A stretch of DNA of 42,302 bases from an uncultured Bacilli bacterium (GCA_947627975.1 CANQYB010000008.1:1-42302), one strand, 5' to 3'; counted from the stretch's first letter, positions 1 to 10,162 are shown. The notes: generated by a model not told the origin, from the sequence alone. Numbers and translations are program-made.

Positions 1-1041
1 AAAACCGGAACATTATCTTTAAGTTTTTCAGATAAAACACCTTCATTTAACGCTACGGAAATAAGTCCTGGATGGAGCAAGACAAAAGAAGTAACAGTAG
101 AAAATACTGGAAGTGTAGATGTGACATATGATTTAGTGTGGTTAAAACTTGATAATGAAATATTAAAAGATGAGTTAGTATACACAATAACATGTACAAG
201 TGGATGTAAAGGCCTTACTGAAAGTAAAGTGCCAGAAGCAGGAGAAAACTTAGGAATAATAAAAGGGCAAACAATAAAAAGTAAAGAAATTCAAACATAT
301 AAAATAACTTTTCAATTAAAAGAAACAAGTAAAAACCAAGATTATAATCAAGGATTAACAATCGAGGGAACAATAGGAATAAAAGAAAGTGGAAGCTATG
401 AAGAAAAAGACAGAAGTATAGTAAGAGAAGGATTAGAACTATTATATAATAAAAGAAGTTTAGAAAATGCAAGTGATACATTAATAGACAAATCAGGAAA
501 TAGATATAATGGAAAAGTAGAAGGTGCAACAAAAACAAGTGAAGGACTTTCATTTGACGGGACAAATGATTATGTAGTAATTGGTGAACTTAATTATGAT
601 TATGTAACAGTGGAAGCAGTATTTATCTCAAATAATATATCAGATATTGGGCACATAATCTCGAATGTTGAAAATGGTGGCTATTCTCTATCTAATAAAA
701 ATAATACTATTGATTTAGGAGTTCGTATAAATAATGAATATAAAAGTAAATCATCAACAATTAGTTCAAAAACTAAATATCATGTAGTTGGAACATACGA
801 CGGATTTGATTCAAAAATATATATAAATGGAAAAGAACAAACACCAAGTTTACATATTACAGATACATTAATAAAAATTGGAAAGCCAGGAAATAAAACT
901 AAATTAGTTTTAGGATGTAATCCAAGTGGTTCAAATTGCACCGGCGGTTATTTTGATGGAATAATATCCAATGTAAAAGTATATAGTAGAGCATTAACAG
1001 AGGCTGAAGTATTAAAAAATTATAATGCTTTACAAAATTAA
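1..1041 (+). CDS. Surface protein fragment (5' truncated by window): TasA/CalY-like beta region followed by a LamG/concanavalin A-like lectin domain
   Basis: Frame 1 is open from base 1 (KTGTLSLSFSD...ISPGWSKTKEVTVENTGSVDVTYDLVW), then GLSFDGTNDYVVI...HVVGTYDGFDSKIYINGKEQ...GIISNVKVYSRALTEAEVLKNY, typical of LamG. Confidence 0.75.
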   Translation, partial: KTGTLSLSFSDKTPSFNATEISPGWSKTKEVTVENTGSVDVTYDLVWLKLDNEILKDELVYTITCTSGCKGLTESKVPEAGENLGIIKGQTIKSKEIQTYKITFQLKETSKNQDYNQGLTIEGTIGIKESGSYEEKDRSIVREGLELLYNKRSLENASDTLIDKSGNRYNGKVEGATKTSEGLSFDGTNDYVVIGELNYDYVTVEAVFISNNISDIGHIISNVENGGYSLSNKNNTIDLGVRINNEYKSKSSTISSKTKYHVVGTYDGFDSKIYINGKEQTPSLHITDTLIKIGKPGNKTKLVLGCNPSGSNCTGGYFDGIISNVKVYSRALTEAEVLKNYNALQN

Positions 1042-1061
1042 AAAAACTTATCCACAAAAAC

Positions 1062-1092
1062 TTGACTGGGGGGGGTAGTATCATTATATAAT
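1062..1092 (+). promoter_or_regulatory. Promoter for the 1115 gene with a G8 tract in the spacer
   Basis: TTGACT (1062-1067), G8 (1068-1075), TATATA at 17 bp spacing (1085-1090) overlapping TATAAT at 19 bp (1087-1092). Confidence 0.6.
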
Positions 1093-1114
1093 AATATTAA
1101 GAAAGGAGAAAAAA

Positions 1115-1840
1115 ATGAAAAAAATATTGTTTTTAATTACAGGATTTATAATTAGTTTAGCATTCATTCCAAATGTTTTTGCTCTTACATTAAAAGAAGT
1201 CTCTGATATAACTGGAAATGATACTAAAATTTCTGGCGAAAGTGAAGTTACAAAAATTGATGATAAGACTACGAAGATAACTTATAAAAATGCTGAATTT
1301 TATTATGCTTCAGAGGAAACAAATGATGCAGGTTTTAGACCAAAAGAAAATGCTTGGATAGGAATTAAAGTTGCTTATCCTGAAGGAGTAACTGATGATT
1401 CTTATGATATTTATGTTAATGGCGAATTATATGAAGATGGTGGTGTAAAAAAAGAATCATCTTATTCTGAATGGTTTGGTATTAATTTAAAAAGACTTAA
1501 TGAAGCTATAGAAAATAATACTAAAATAACTTATAGAATTGCATTTGATTGGGATAAAAAAGATGACAAAGAAGACCAAGTTGTTATAATTGAAATTGAT
1601 CCAATGTCAATTTCATTATATAAAACACAAGATAAATCTGAAGAAGTATGGACTCCTGCTATTGCATTAGAAAAAAAAGCTGAATTAGATAAAGCTAATA
1701 AACAAGAAGACCAAGCAAAAAAAGAAACAGAAAAAAATCAAAATCCTAATACAAGTGATATAAATTTATTAGCAACTGTTGGAACAATTCTTGTAAGTGC
1801 TTTATGTGTTTTATACATATTTAAAAAAAGATTTAATTAA
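1115..1840 (+). CDS. Secreted surface protein with C-terminal sortase-type sorting signal (NPNTSD + TM + KKRFN)
   Basis: SD AAAGGAG at about 1102; signal peptide MKKILFLITGFIISLAFIPNVFA; C-terminal NPNTSDINLLATVGTILVSALCVLYIFKKRFN. Confidence 0.75.
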   Translation: MKKILFLITGFIISLAFIPNVFALTLKEVSDITGNDTKISGESEVTKIDDKTTKITYKNAEFYYASEETNDAGFRPKENAWIGIKVAYPEGVTDDSYDIYVNGELYEDGGVKKESSYSEWFGINLKRLNEAIENNTKITYRIAFDWDKKDDKEDQVVIIEIDPMSISLYKTQDKSEEVWTPAIALEKKAELDKANKQEDQAKKETEKNQNPNTSDINLLATVGTILVSALCVLYIFKKRFN

Positions 1841-1872
1841 AAAAATTTAAATAATAAATTGTTATTTAGAAT

Positions 1873-1920
1873 AAAACCCTAATTTAATTTTAAATTGGGG
1901 TTTTATAATTAAAATTTTTT
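1873..1920 (+). terminator. Rho-independent terminator
   Basis: AAAACCCTAATTT aattt TAAATTGGGGTTTT hairpin followed by a T-rich stretch. Confidence 0.65.
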
Positions 1921-1932
1921 TTGGCAAAAAAG

Positions 1933-1960
1933 AAAAGACTAACTTTAGTAGTCTTAATTT
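1933..1960. terminator. Bidirectional hairpin terminator between convergent genes
   Basis: AAGACT (1935-1940) / AGTCTT (1950-1955) with flanking A and T tracts. Confidence 0.5.
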
Positions 1961-1984
1961 TTTAATTACCATAAAAGTAAATTG

Positions 1985-2167
1985 TTATCTATAATAATAT
2001 GGAGGATAATAATTATAACCATAATTATAACTATATCCTGGATAAGGATAATTATATATTGGTCTTGGTCTAGTTAAACCAACTGCTGCTCCACCTGTTA
2101 CAGCTCCTACTAAAAAGGGAAAGAAAAATCCTCCTCTTAAGTTATTATTATATGGGTAATAACGCAT
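1985..2167 (-). CDS. Small Tyr/Pro-rich protein with Gly-rich hydrophobic segment
   Basis: MRYYPYNNNLRGGFFFPFLVGAVTGGAAVGLTRPRP...YYPPYYYR; start moved to internal ATG preceded by AAAGGGG. Confidence 0.55.
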   Translation of the reverse strand: MRYYPYNNNLRGGFFFPFLVGAVTGGAAVGLTRPRPIYNYPYPGYSYNYGYNYYPPYYYR

Positions 2168-2213
2168 ACTAAAAACCCCTTTCATAATATTTTATGAAAT
2201 TAAAATAAAAGAG

Positions 2214-3053
2214 TTAATTATTATATAATCTATATAAGTTAATTGATGGTTTATTTAAAAAACGATAGGGATAGTTGGAAGTTCCAATTCCACTTGATAT
2301 AAATAAGTCAGTTTTATCTAGTTTATAATAACTTTCATTATATATTTTAGCACCATCATAATTATAAATTGCTCCTATAAAAGGAATTCTTATTTGTCCG
2401 CCATGAGAATGACCTGCTAAAATCAAGTCAAAATTATTTTTCTTTATATTTTTAATTTCATCAGGAGTATGTATTAGTAAAATTTTATATAAACTATTAT
2501 CATTATTAGATATTTTTTCATAATCGGGATTTTTAGTATCAACTCCACTAATTACTATAGGAGTATTACTTTCGTAATATATTAATTCACTTGAATTATC
2601 TAAAAAAATAAAATTAGACGTTGATATAATAGTTTTAAAATTATTATTAGCATAATCATCTTCACCATTAATAGCAAATTTTTGAATATTTGCTTCCAAT
2701 GAATTCATAAAAGTATTTAAGACTTCTATATCTTTATTATTATATTTTACTTCATCGGAAAATAAATCACCAGTAAATACAATAATATCTGGTTTATAGT
2801 TATTAACTTCTTTTATAATATATTTTAAATCGTTTTCAAAAACTGTCGTTTTATAGTGAATGTCAGATATGTGAATAATTTTCAAGCCATTAATATTTTT
2901 ATTAATTTTTTCATTTTTAATTCCATATTCTTTAACAATTAATCCTTTGGGATAATAATATTTAGCTAAAACAAATATTAATATAAATATAAGAATTAAA
3001 TTAGTTACTATGTATAACAAAAAATTTTTCTTTTTTTTCTTTTCTTTTTTCAT
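2214..3053 (-). CDS. Membrane-anchored metallophosphoesterase (YkuE-like)
   Basis: N-terminal TM; HISDIHY, FTGDLFSDE, NGEDDY, LAGHSHGGQI motifs. Confidence 0.85.
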   Translation of the reverse strand: MKKEKKKKKNFLLYIVTNLILIFILIFVLAKYYYPKGLIVKEYGIKNEKINKNINGLKIIHISDIHYKTTVFENDLKYIIKEVNNYKPDIIVFTGDLFSDEVKYNNKDIEVLNTFMNSLEANIQKFAINGEDDYANNNFKTIISTSNFIFLDNSSELIYYESNTPIVISGVDTKNPDYEKISNNDNSLYKILLIHTPDEIKNIKKNNFDLILAGHSHGGQIRIPFIGAIYNYDGAKIYNESYYKLDKTDLFISSGIGTSNYPYRFLNKPSINLYRLYNN

Positions 3054-3062
3054 TATTTTCTC

Positions 3063-3770
3063 CTAACATAAAACAATAATTAATAAGACAAATAGATTAT
3101 GTATTGCATGAGTTAAAATTGAAGTATTAATATTATTTGTTTTAAAATAAGCATATGCAAAACAAAATCCTAAAGAACCATAGGGAAGAATATATAATAA
3201 TTCATGTATAAAACTGCTTAAAGAAGTAGCTGTTAATAATGTTTCAAAAACATGTATTCCACCAAATAAAAGACCAGATATTATAGAATATAAAATTATA
3301 TTTTTAAACCCTTTTTTTAAGGAAGCCCTAAAAATAAGCTCTTCAATAAATGGCCCATAAAAAATGACTGAAAATATAAAATAGGTTGGATTTGTTTTTA
3401 AAATTTTTCTATTAATCTCTTCATTGTTAGCTATTGAGCCTTTAAATATAAAATTATTAATTATTAAATTAAACACTATCATTAATGTTAATCCTATTAT
3501 CCATAATTTTAAATGATACTTAATATCTTTTTTTATATTTAGTGATTTATTAATATCTTTTTTAAATATAAAAGTAAACAAAATCATTTCTAATAAACAT
3601 GTTATAATTAAAACTAGATTATAAATAATTTTATCATTTAAATTAAAAAAAGAAATTTTTTTAAATATATTAACTACTATTGGTTGAAATACAAGATGTA
3701 TTAAAAATAGACTAATAGTTAATAACATATAATTTCCCATATTTTTAATTTGTATTTTTAATTCCTTCAT
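3063..3770 (-). CDS. CPBP family intramembrane metalloprotease
   Basis: EELIFRASLKKGF and FGGIHVF motifs in a multi-TM protein; ATG at 3770 preferred over the TTG at 3827. Confidence 0.75.
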   Translation of the reverse strand: MKELKIQIKNMGNYMLLTISLFLIHLVFQPIVVNIFKKISFFNLNDKIIYNLVLIITCLLEMILFTFIFKKDINKSLNIKKDIKYHLKLWIIGLTLMIVFNLIINNFIFKGSIANNEEINRKILKTNPTYFIFSVIFYGPFIEELIFRASLKKGFKNIILYSIISGLLFGGIHVFETLLTATSLSSFIHELLYILPYGSLGFCFAYAYFKTNNINTSILTHAIHNLFVLLIIVLC

Positions 3771-3814
3771 TTTATCAATCCTATCAAAATAAATATAGCA
3801 TATAAAAAAAATTA

Positions 3815-3843
3815 TGGCAATAAACAAGTATATTTGATATAAT
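3815..3843 (+). promoter_or_regulatory. Promoter for pilus/surface locus
   Basis: TATAAT at 3838-3843, weak -35-like TGGCAA at 3815-3820 (17 bp), SD AAGGAGG before 3870. Confidence 0.45.
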
Positions 3844-3869
3844 TTAATTGATAATAAGGAGGATTATTA

Positions 3870-4598
3870 ATGAAATTTTTTAACTACTTTTTTTTATTAA
3901 TTATTAGTTTTATAATTATTAGTATTTCTCCTAAGGCTCTTACTGATAACTGTTCAAATAAGGAAAATCTAGAACTACAAAAAGCTGCTAGTCAAGTAAA
4001 AATTGGTTATACATATAAAAATGTAACTGATACGTCTTTATTAAATAATAAATCAGTTGAATTTACAATTAATATTAATAATATGTCTGATAATATTTAT
4101 ATTGATGTTTTTGGGATTCCTACTGTTTTAAAATCTACATATTATAAAAGTAATGAAATAGCTGGTGTTATTAGCATTGGAAATTTGCCTTCTTATACTC
4201 AAAATACTTATACTTTGCAAATTAAATCGAATAATTATAATTGTAAAGATAAATTAATTGTTTCTAAACAAATAGTTACACCAAAATATAATGAATTTTC
4301 TGAAAGTTCAGAATGTAAAGAATATCCTAAATTTTCTCTTTGTCAAAAATTTTATAATACTTCTGTTACATATGAAGAATTTTTATCTAAACTTAATAAT
4401 TATATAGATAGTTTAAATCAAGTGAAAAAAACTAGTTCTATAGAAAAAAAAGAAGAAGAAAAAAAGACAGTTGATTATTTAAAAGAAGTTTTTAATCAAA
4501 ATAAAAAAGTTTTATTATATATTTTGTTATCAATAATAGTTGTAGTATTAATAATTGGAATTATTGTTGTTATTAGAAAGAAATTAATTATTAAATAA
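3870..4598 (+). CDS. Secreted Cys-containing ectodomain protein with C-terminal TM anchor (cassette 1, protein A)
   Basis: Signal peptide, VTPKYNEF...CKEYPKFSLCQKFY, C-terminal LLYILLSIIVVVLIIGIIVVIRKK. Confidence 0.7.
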   Translation: MKFFNYFFLLIISFIIISISPKALTDNCSNKENLELQKAASQVKIGYTYKNVTDTSLLNNKSVEFTININNMSDNIYIDVFGIPTVLKSTYYKSNEIAGVISIGNLPSYTQNTYTLQIKSNNYNCKDKLIVSKQIVTPKYNEFSESSECKEYPKFSLCQKFYNTSVTYEEFLSKLNNYIDSLNQVKKTSSIEKKEEEKKTVDYLKEVFNQNKKVLLYILLSIIVVVLIIGIIVVIRKKLIIK

Positions 4599-4613
4599 TA
4601 GGATAGTGATAAA

Positions 4614-5387
4614 ATGAAAATAATAAATAAATTAATTTTTTGTACTATTTTTACCTTTTTATTTTTTGGTGTTAAAAATAATATTTTTGCACAAGAATTA
4701 TGTAATGATACCAAAGTAGCTGAAAATATTAAAGTAAAATATGAATTAAAAAATGAAACTATAAAAAATTATAATCCATGTCCAGATAAGGAATGTGATC
4801 CTCATACATGGGAAGTAAATCCTCCTAAGGGATATTATTATAATTTAATTATTAGTAATTTAAACAAGGGTATGTATGTTGAAATTAGTAATGATTATAA
4901 AGAAAATTATGAGACAATTGATGAAAGTTTATTTCCATCAAAAGAAACTTTTGATGATACAAAATTTGTTGACAATTTATTAGTATATGAATCTACAAGA
5001 ATCTACTATATGGTAAATTATACAATAGATATTTATGATAAAAATAGTTCTTGTTTGTTAAAAACTTTAAAAATAAAAACTCCATTTTATAATGAGTATA
5101 AAAATAATAATAAAAATATTTGTAAAAAAATACCAAAATTTAAATATTGCCAAGATTGGCTAACTGAAAAAATAACAGAAAAATCTTTTTATAATAAAGC
5201 ATTGAGTTATGCAAATAAAAATAATATTAATATAAATAAAGAAATTCCAGATATATATAAAGAAAATAAAGAAGTAAATAATGTTAAAAATAAAATAAAT
5301 TTAAAATTAATTTCATTATTAATTTTAGGAGTGCTTGTTATTTTAACTATTATAACTGGCATAATAGTTAGGAGTAAAAGAAAATGA
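4614..5387 (+). CDS. Secreted Cys-containing ectodomain protein with C-terminal TM anchor (cassette 1, protein B)
   Basis: Clear paralog of the 10948 ORF: NPCPDKECDPHTWEVNPPKGYYYNLIISNLNKGMYVEISN; C-terminal TM. Confidence 0.7.
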   Translation: MKIINKLIFCTIFTFLFFGVKNNIFAQELCNDTKVAENIKVKYELKNETIKNYNPCPDKECDPHTWEVNPPKGYYYNLIISNLNKGMYVEISNDYKENYETIDESLFPSKETFDDTKFVDNLLVYESTRIYYMVNYTIDIYDKNSSCLLKTLKIKTPFYNEYKNNNKNICKKIPKFKYCQDWLTEKITEKSFYNKALSYANKNNININKEIPDIYKENKEVNNVKNKINLKLISLLILGVLVILTIITGIIVRSKRK

Positions 5388-8300
5388 AAAAGAAATTTTG
5401 GAAATTATTATTTTTAATTATTTTTAGTTGTTTTTTTTCATTATTAAAGACAAATGCTATGGAAGTTTTCTATGATTCTATACCTAGCTTATGGCATTGG
5501 GCAAAATCAAATTATGGTACTAGCATATATGTTTCTTCTCCTGATTATGGAAATTATAATGGTCAAAACGTGGAGTTATATTGTGTATCTCCTCAAAAAA
5601 ATAGTCCATCTTCTGTAAATGTAAAAAATATTTTAACATCGGATAAATGTAAAAAAAGTGATTCTTTTGAATGTTCCATGATTTATGTTTTAAGTAGCAA
5701 TTATAATTGGCAAACAAAACTTTTAGCTTCACGTTTAGTTGCATCAAAATATAATAAACTTGATGGAGATGGAATATGGGGTAATGGAAATGATGGCATT
5801 TATGATTGTTCTAGGAAAAGGATTGAAGGAAAATCTAATAATTGTGAACCATATTGGCAAAATTACGGTAGTTATAAAGATGCTGTAACATTATATAAAA
5901 ATGCTATAAACAAAAATAATTTAGATTTTTCTAAAAAAGAAAAACTTTATAAATTACATATGGCATCTTATAATAATGCTTTTCAGCAATACTATTTTAT
6001 AACATCAGAAAATAAAACTTGTGAAAACACTGATTATCCATATAAAAAAATAAATGATAAAATTTCAATTAGAAATACAAAAAATACCTATACTAGCTCT
6101 GCTAATGAATGTTATACTGAGTTAAAAACTTGTAAAGATTGGACTACTTATTATATTAAAACTAAAAATAAAAGTATATCAGATTCTTTGAATAATCAAG
6201 GATATAAATTTAAATCTTCAGAAGAATTTACTTATAAAAATGAAACATACAAAATGAAAAATTCAACACTAAACATTAATTCATGTAAAAAAAATATTTT
6301 TGATGCACCTTTAATGTCTTGTGTTACAGAGAAATGTTTTAAAAAAGTTGAACAAAAATGTCCTGAAAATACATATAAAACATTTAATGGATCTATTTAT
6401 AAAAGAAATACAAAAAAAACATACACTACATCTTCTAAAGAATGTTACACTGAGTTAAAAACTTGTGAAAATTGGTTAATTTATTATTACGAAAATCAAA
6501 ATCAATCAGTAAAAGATCAGTATTCTTATTTAGATAATAGAGCAGGAAAATTTAAGGTTATTGATAGTAAAACAATTGATAAAGATAATGGCTTTACATA
6601 TTTAATTAATGAAAGTAAAAGAAAAAATGTAGTAACTTCTGCTAATTGTAAAATAAATGGTAAAAATTATTGGGATTCTTCTAATAATAAACCAAATTTG
6701 TATTGTTTAAAGCATGTCTGTATGTTACCAACTTGTGCATCATTTGAAAATAAGTCATATACAGGATATTTATATAAGGGATCTAATAATACTCAATTGA
6801 GTAAATTTAGTCCAACAGATGATGATATCATAAAAACATGTTTTAAAAAACCAACTTGTGGAGAATATAAAAATTTGAAATTTTCTGGTTACGTATATAG
6901 TGGACCAGATAGTAAAACTGTTGATACTACTGATATATTTAATATAGACAAAGTGGCCCAAGGAAAAGGTAGTACTCCACTAACATCTTCATTTAAAAAT
7001 TTTATGAATGAATATAAAGATAATAATATTACTATTAAAAATAATAAAATAATAAATGTTACTACAAATGTTGTTGGGGCTTATAACAATTATATTATTA
7101 AAAATACATGTTTTAAAAACAAGGCAACATGCAGTGATAAAATAAATGAATTTCAGTTAACAAATTATGTTAAAACAAATAATGGTTGGTTAAAAGAAAA
7201 AGAAAATCCCAAAAATACATCAATAGATATAAATGCTTCAAAAGATGAGGTTTTAAAAACATGTTATTCTAATCCAATAAGTACTTGTAAAGATTGGGCA
7301 TTATTTTTTGCTAATAATAAATATAAAGAACAGTTAAACCCATATGACAACTCATTTAAGGAATATAAATTTGATGATTATGATGCATTTACATATAAAG
7401 AAACAAAATATAATCTAAAAAATGAAAATACAAAACTAAGTAGTACTAAATGTAGCAATAATGGCGGATGGGATAATGCTTATAATGGGCCTAAACTTGA
7501 ATGCTTAAAAAATGTATGCTTTGATATTGATACCTCAAAAAAAAGTTGCCCAGAAGATAAATATAAAACTATAAAAGGTGTTGTCTATAAAAGAAATACA
7601 AAAAAAACATATACCGTAAATATTAATGAATGTTATGATAAAGAACTTTCTACATGTGAAGATTGGGCAAGTTTTTATTTTAACAATAAAAAAAGTATAA
7701 AGAATTATTTTCCAGAGTGGTATACTAATGACAATCATAATGATGGTAATTTAGAAAGTTATGGATATCATTATTCATCACCAAGCTCATACAAAGTATT
7801 TAAATATGATGGTGATGGTAAAATTTATGTGTATAATGAATTAAAGAAAAATGATAAATTAGAAAAAAGTAATTCTAGTGTAACAAGTATTTGTAACTTT
7901 GATCATATGCCAAATGAACCAAATGATTGGCAATATATTTATTGGAATAATTATGATTCAAGTCGTCCTCATAATTTTATTTATGATAAAGAAAATGAAG
8001 ATTATATTAAAAAATTAAAAAAAGATTTACCTAAAATGTATTGTGTAAGAGCATATTGCTATGATCCAAAAGATGAAATAAAATCAGATTGTGATAATGT
8101 TGATCCAAATTTTAAAGGATCATTTACTGGAAAAGGAACATTTGACTATAATATTTATAGTTCAATTAAAGATGATAAAACAAAAGATAATTATATCAAA
8201 ACTTGTAAATGTAATTGCAATTCTTCACCTGATGCCATAAATGCAGGATGCAGCTTAAAAAGTGGTGCTTGGAATAATGAAACTTATAACAATTTAAATG

Positions 8301-10084
8301 ATAAGGCAAAAGAAAGCTATAATGTAGCTTGTTCTCCATGTGATTTTAGTAATTCAAAAAATGTTTCATGTAATAATAAAAATATTAATTGTAGTGATAG
8401 TAATAAATCATTAATACAAACTGATACTAGCTTATTAGATTCTAGTTATTACTATAAAAAAGATGGTGTTACATTAGAAGATGAAGCAAATTCTATAATT
8501 AAATTAGTCAATAATTTTGTTATCAATTTAGATAATAATGTTTCAAAAGAAAATAAAGATGCTTTGGAAAAACAAATTGATTTATTAAAAAATAATTTAG
8601 AAAAAAAAGATATAAATTTGGCTAATAAAAATTTAGATGATTTAATTAGTCTATATAATAAGATTCAAAATATTAATAAAGCTAATGACTCTCAAAATTC
8701 CTCATATAAAGTGGATTATGATTTAACTCAAATAAATGCTTGTTTAGATTCACTAAAAAACAATACTTCTTCTATTTCAAAGTATAATTTTAAAAATGAT
8801 AATGAAGAAAATATTTATGGAATTAATACAAATTCAATTTGTAAAGAAGAGTTTGAAATAACTTATAATTCTATGGGCATATCTACTGGAATAAATACAA
8901 CATTAGGAGTATCAAGTTATTTAGAAATGAAAAATAATTTAGCAAATGACAATAGAGTAAAAGTAAATGCTATAAGAACATGCTATGTTGATGACATTAA
9001 AAAAGTGGATAATAATTTAATAGATAATTATTTTAATCATAAAGAATTATATCCAAATGCGCCTAGCTTTGATTTTACTTATGATGAAAATATTCCTAAT
9101 AGTGGATTATCATATAATGAATCAAAATATTATAAGCCAAAAATTGATTTAGAAAATAATACTGTTACTAGTATAGTTACTTATTCTTATTATCCTCACA
9201 CATCTTATGCTATTGATGTTGTAAATTCTAATTTATATTTTGATGTTTTAAATGAATCTGAAGAAAAAATAGATAATTTTTCTAAATCTGGAATTATAAA
9301 ACCTTATAATTCTAAAAATAATAATATAAATACAATAAAAAAATTAGGATCAAATTATTTAAATGGTAAGGTTTTCCCTATTAAGTTTTCAACTAAAATA
9401 AATGATACAAACGAAGAAAATTTTAATGATTCATTTGTAAAAGACAATAGTAAAAATTATAGTTTTAAAGTGAAAAATTATAATATTAATGAGTATGCAT
9501 TAAATTATCAAGAAGATAATAATGATTGTATCAGTGAATATGCATGTAAATATATTACAAGTAAAAAAGATTGCAAAAAAACAACATCTATTTGTAAATA
9601 TGTTTGTTCAAAAAATAACATTCCTGATTCTGAAAAAGAAACTAGTCCTTATTGCAGTGAAGTTTGTACATGTTTAGAAGATACAAGTACAAAAAAATCT
9701 AAATCAACGGATATTAATTTTATATATAATCAAATTAGTAATGATAATTTATTTGATGGATATAAAGTTTTAGGTTCAAATTGGTTAAATCAAAAAGGAA
9801 CGGAAACAATTGAAAAAATTAAAGAAACATCTAAAACTGGAGATACATTTTCTAAAAAGAATTTAGTTTATGAAGTCAAGTTATCATATAGTGATATTAA
9901 AAGTATTCAAAAAAAAGTTAAAGATGAAGGATATATAGGGAATGTTAATTGTTTAGAAACAATTGGAAATTCTAATATATATAAATGTCAAAGTGAATTC
10001 TTAAAAGAACTTGATGCTCAAAATAATATTAAGTATGAATTATATGAAGACAAAAAAACTAACTCATATCTTGCATGGAAATAA
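5384..10084 (+). CDS. Giant secreted Cys-rich surface protein (1566 aa; cassette 1, protein C)
   Basis: Signal peptide; long ORF translationally coupled (ATGA) to upstream gene; paralogous over N- and C-terminal regions to the 11660 ORF. Confidence 0.8.
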   Translation: MKKKFWKLLFLIIFSCFFSLLKTNAMEVFYDSIPSLWHWAKSNYGTSIYVSSPDYGNYNGQNVELYCVSPQKNSPSSVNVKNILTSDKCKKSDSFECSMIYVLSSNYNWQTKLLASRLVASKYNKLDGDGIWGNGNDGIYDCSRKRIEGKSNNCEPYWQNYGSYKDAVTLYKNAINKNNLDFSKKEKLYKLHMASYNNAFQQYYFITSENKTCENTDYPYKKINDKISIRNTKNTYTSSANECYTELKTCKDWTTYYIKTKNKSISDSLNNQGYKFKSSEEFTYKNETYKMKNSTLNINSCKKNIFDAPLMSCVTEKCFKKVEQKCPENTYKTFNGSIYKRNTKKTYTTSSKECYTELKTCENWLIYYYENQNQSVKDQYSYLDNRAGKFKVIDSKTIDKDNGFTYLINESKRKNVVTSANCKINGKNYWDSSNNKPNLYCLKHVCMLPTCASFENKSYTGYLYKGSNNTQLSKFSPTDDDIIKTCFKKPTCGEYKNLKFSGYVYSGPDSKTVDTTDIFNIDKVAQGKGSTPLTSSFKNFMNEYKDNNITIKNNKIINVTTNVVGAYNNYIIKNTCFKNKATCSDKINEFQLTNYVKTNNGWLKEKENPKNTSIDINASKDEVLKTCYSNPISTCKDWALFFANNKYKEQLNPYDNSFKEYKFDDYDAFTYKETKYNLKNENTKLSSTKCSNNGGWDNAYNGPKLECLKNVCFDIDTSKKSCPEDKYKTIKGVVYKRNTKKTYTVNINECYDKELSTCEDWASFYFNNKKSIKNYFPEWYTNDNHNDGNLESYGYHYSSPSSYKVFKYDGDGKIYVYNELKKNDKLEKSNSSVTSICNFDHMPNEPNDWQYIYWNNYDSSRPHNFIYDKENEDYIKKLKKDLPKMYCVRAYCYDPKDEIKSDCDNVDPNFKGSFTGKGTFDYNIYSSIKDDKTKDNYIKTCKCNCNSSPDAINAGCSLKSGAWNNETYNNLNDKAKESYNVACSPCDFSNSKNVSCNNKNINCSDSNKSLIQTDTSLLDSSYYYKKDGVTLEDEANSIIKLVNNFVINLDNNVSKENKDALEKQIDLLKNNLEKKDINLANKNLDDLISLYNKIQNINKANDSQNSSYKVDYDLTQINACLDSLKNNTSSISKYNFKNDNEENIYGINTNSICKEEFEITYNSMGISTGINTTLGVSSYLEMKNNLANDNRVKVNAIRTCYVDDIKKVDNNLIDNYFNHKELYPNAPSFDFTYDENIPNSGLSYNESKYYKPKIDLENNTVTSIVTYSYYPHTSYAIDVVNSNLYFDVLNESEEKIDNFSKSGIIKPYNSKNNNINTIKKLGSNYLNGKVFPIKFSTKINDTNEENFNDSFVKDNSKNYSFKVKNYNINEYALNYQEDNNDCISEYACKYITSKKDCKKTTSICKYVCSKNNIPDSEKETSPYCSEVCTCLEDTSTKKSKSTDINFIYNQISNDNLFDGYKVLGSNWLNQKGTETIEKIKETSKTGDTFSKKNLVYEVKLSYSDIKSIQKKVKDEGYIGNVNCLETIGNSNIYKCQSEFLKELDAQNNIKYELYEDKKTNSYLAWK

Positions 10085-10153
10085 TAGAAGATAAATAGAA
10101 TATTAATATAAATTAATTTTCTAAAATTTCTTCTTTTATTTTGATTTTCTTTG

Positions 10154-10162
10154 TGCTATACT
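10154..10162 (+). promoter_or_regulatory. Extended -10 promoter element
   Basis: TGC TATACT. Confidence 0.45.

Noticed and set aside
215-565. Minus-strand 116-aa ORF and other antisense ORFs (899, 4496, 5520, 6770, 7535, 14852, 25354, 28708, 31333, 38151, 41765)
   Set aside because: Fully overlap well-supported CDSs on the other strand; low-complexity hydrophobic translations of AT-rich sequence
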